A stretch of 64,000 nt of DNA, taken from contig JAPMXV010000038.1 of assembly GCA_026936335.1 (NCBI GenBank), positions 124,001 to 188,000 on the forward strand. Direction: 5' to 3'. Origin of the DNA: Mantamonas sphyraenae (lineage: Eukaryota; CRuMs; Mantamonadidae). A model generated the notes under the pieces. It did no database searches. It was given only the letters and a program-made list of their open reading frames with translations, and was not told where the DNA came from. The stretch's first letter is position 1. Each line of letters opens with the position of its first letter. This document shows positions 62,838-64,000 of this stretch, one piece after another. A program made the position numbers and the translations under genes.

Positions 62838-63145
62838 GGCAGGGAAACGCGTGTTGGGGGCAAGTCGAATCCCCGCCCTTTGCCCGTTTCTCTCCCCCCC
62901 TCCCGGGTGTGTCCCCACCGGATGAGAGGGCGCCATTCGGAGCCCCTCCTTCTGGAGGCGGGATTTCTCGGAGGAAGAGGAAGAGCACGATGCGCAGCGC
63001 ACGCCGGGACTCCTTCCCCAATTCCAAAAACAACAACAAACAGCACACGATTGCATACTTCCATCGCATTGCCTCTGTTGTGCGTTGAGTGAGCGCCAAC
63101 AAGGGTGAAATCGTTTGTGCATTGCTTGGTGGCGCTCCTTTTTGT
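62838..63145. other. 308-bp convergent intergenic region
   Basis: Lies between the 3' ends of HMG-CoA synthase and AP-4 mu. It holds a C-rich stretch, a small cctcc-ttct-ggagg hairpin near 62945-62960, an A/C-rich segment and the long hairpin listed separately. No convincing ORF or tRNA was seen. Confidence 0.7.
63091..63137. repeat. 13-bp inverted repeat (hairpin) beside the AP-4 mu stop codon
   Basis: GAGCGCCAACAAG at 63091-63103 and CTTGGTGGCGCTC at 63125-63137 pair at 12 of 13 positions around a 21-nt loop. On the plus strand ctttttg follows. On the minus strand the stem begins 8 nt after the AP-4 mu stop codon, so it would sit in that 3' UTR. Confidence 0.7.
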
Positions 63146-64000
63146 TCACATCCTGCACACATAGCTGTTGCTGTGGGTGATGTAACGGACCCAGCGGTAG
63201 GGGACGTAGTTTGTGTTGCGTTCAATGACACGGAGGAAGCGGATGTTGACGTTGCTGCAGTTGTACATGGGGATCTCAAAGTCGACGGAGATGGGCCCGA
63301 TTTCGCGCTTGACGCCGCTGTTGCTGCCGCTGTTGCTAAAGGGGATAAACACCTTGGCACGGATAAAGGTCTCAACGCCTCCCGGGAACTTCTTGATGGT
63401 CCAAATGAGCATGTTGTCGCTCTGCTTAAACTCCCAGGACTGGCCGACGGCCCCCACAGCCATTTCGCAAGATACGTTGTTGGTGCTCTTGGGCAGGGGC
63501 AGGCGCACGACGACGTTGTTGCCGTTTGCATTCTCCGGGATGTCTGCGCGGACCTTGAGGAGGACATCGATGCGAGTGGCGCTGACCTCCTCCACAAAGG
63601 GAAAGATGCGGAACGGGGTGCGGAACTCGCTGCTGATGCGATAGCGCATGAGTTCAAACTCACCCTCGGGCGGCTGGAAGACCATGGTGCGTTCGGCCTC
63701 AAAGAGGTCGAGGTTGACACACTCGTGGAAGTTGGCGTCGTCCAGGACAACCATGCCATAGGAGGTGGACGAACCACGTCCAATGACCAGCTCCTCGTTG
63801 AGAGCCAGTCGCAGCTCTGGATAGCCGCCCAGGTAGGATTTCATCTGGATGCAGCCGTCGATCTCCGACCGAAGCACGTCGCCGTTGCTGTTGAAGAGCA
63901 CAGTGAGGCGCTCCAGGAGGTCGACAAAGATTTCGTTGCGGTCCTTGCGTGCAGAAGAGACGTTGGTTGCGATGGGCTTGTTTGTGGATGTGCTGGGTGT
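63146..64000 (-). CDS. AP4M1: AP-4 complex medium (mu) subunit, C-terminal part
   Basis: The gene runs off the right edge; about 284 C-terminal residues are visible, with no intron. RKDRNEIFVDLLERLTVLFN opens the mu-homology domain, followed by SEIDGCIQMKSYLGGYPELR, LDDANFHECVNLDLFEAERT and PPEGEFELMRYRISSEFRTP. The end IPMYNCSNVNIRFLRVIERN with PYRWVRYITHSNSYVCRM is typical of AP-4 mu (plant form: PYRWVRYVTQANSYVARL) rather than AP-1 or AP-2 mu. AP-4 sorts cargo at the trans-Golgi without clathrin. The N-terminal longin domain lies outside the window. Confidence 0.9.
   Translation of the reverse strand, partial: TPSTSTNKPIATNVSSARKDRNEIFVDLLERLTVLFNSNGDVLRSEIDGCIQMKSYLGGYPELRLALNEELVIGRGSSTSYGMVVLDDANFHECVNLDLFEAERTMVFQPPEGEFELMRYRISSEFRTPFRIFPFVEEVSATRIDVLLKVRADIPENANGNNVVVRLPLPKSTNNVSCEMAVGAVGQSWEFKQSDNMLIWTIKKFPGGVETFIRAKVFIPFSNSGSNSGVKREIGPISVDFEIPMYNCSNVNIRFLRVIERNTNYVPYRWVRYITHSNSYVCRM

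Noticed and set aside
62850..62890. tRNA-like B-box (caagtcgaatcccc) after HMG-CoA synthase
   Set aside because: No matching A-box, no cloverleaf arms and an imperfect T-arm.

Overview
This is a gene-dense stretch of nuclear DNA from a free-living, probably flagellated, unicellular eukaryote. Genes are split by short GT-AG introns (about 70-400 bp), there are no operons or Shine-Dalgarno sites, and the proteins are purely eukaryotic: calcineurin, TIM23, RFC1, AP-4 mu, LMBD2, YJU2B and LCMT1. Homologues of ENKD1 and ZSWIM2, together with PAXX, AP-4 and a talin-rod-like protein, suggest an Amorphea/Obazoa/CRuMs-type protist. The species cannot be named from the sequence. Base composition is moderately GC-rich. 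(TG)n/(CA)n tracts are common in introns and spacers, and Ser/Gln/Asp/Glu homopolymers are common in proteins.

Layout. 1-6.5 kb: the 3' part of a cysteine-rich multi-pass membrane protein, a PAXX-like NHEJ factor, and a GH15 glycosidase (minus strand). 6.6-13.6 kb: leucine aminopeptidase, then a mitochondrial-type Hsp70 and TIM23 in a head-to-head pair, then ENKD1. 13.8-25.6 kb: mitochondrial NDP kinase, calcineurin A, an exomer ChAPs-like TPR protein head-to-head with LMBD2, and a disordered protein with RPxSA motifs. 25.7-32 kb: two tandem Patched-like RND transporters. 32-42 kb: a CLU-domain protein head-to-head with YJU2B, then LCMT1, SLX9-like and RFC1. 42-51.4 kb: a tail-anchored HADHA-like protein, a talin-rod-like protein, SLC35F5 and a ZSWIM2-like E3. 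51.4-64 kb: two small helical-repeat proteins, ThrRS, ITPK1, WDR83, a MenI-like hotdog thioesterase, an F-box/LRR protein, a bacterial-type HMG-CoA synthase, and AP-4 mu running off the right edge.

Most genes are unrelated housekeeping genes. The clearest functional pairing is the import-motor-type Hsp70 with the TIM23 channel, whose start codons lie 84 bp apart. Calcineurin is regulatory, and LCMT1 methylates the PP2A phosphatase.

The most interesting unexplained signals are: (1) introns with a (TG)n tract after the donor and a complementary (CA)n tract before the acceptor, able to fold the splice sites together; (2) a HADHA-like protein that keeps its hydratase glutamates, has lost dehydrogenase residues and has gained a C-terminal membrane anchor; (3) a PAXX homologue recognised by its C-terminal Ku-binding signature; (4) an HMG-CoA synthase that looks bacterial; (5) five single-site frameshifts in otherwise intact genes, which may be read errors, real lesions or recoding; (6) a 13-bp hairpin next to the AP-4 mu stop codon.

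Exon boundaries were placed by eye from splice consensus, reading phase and family conservation.
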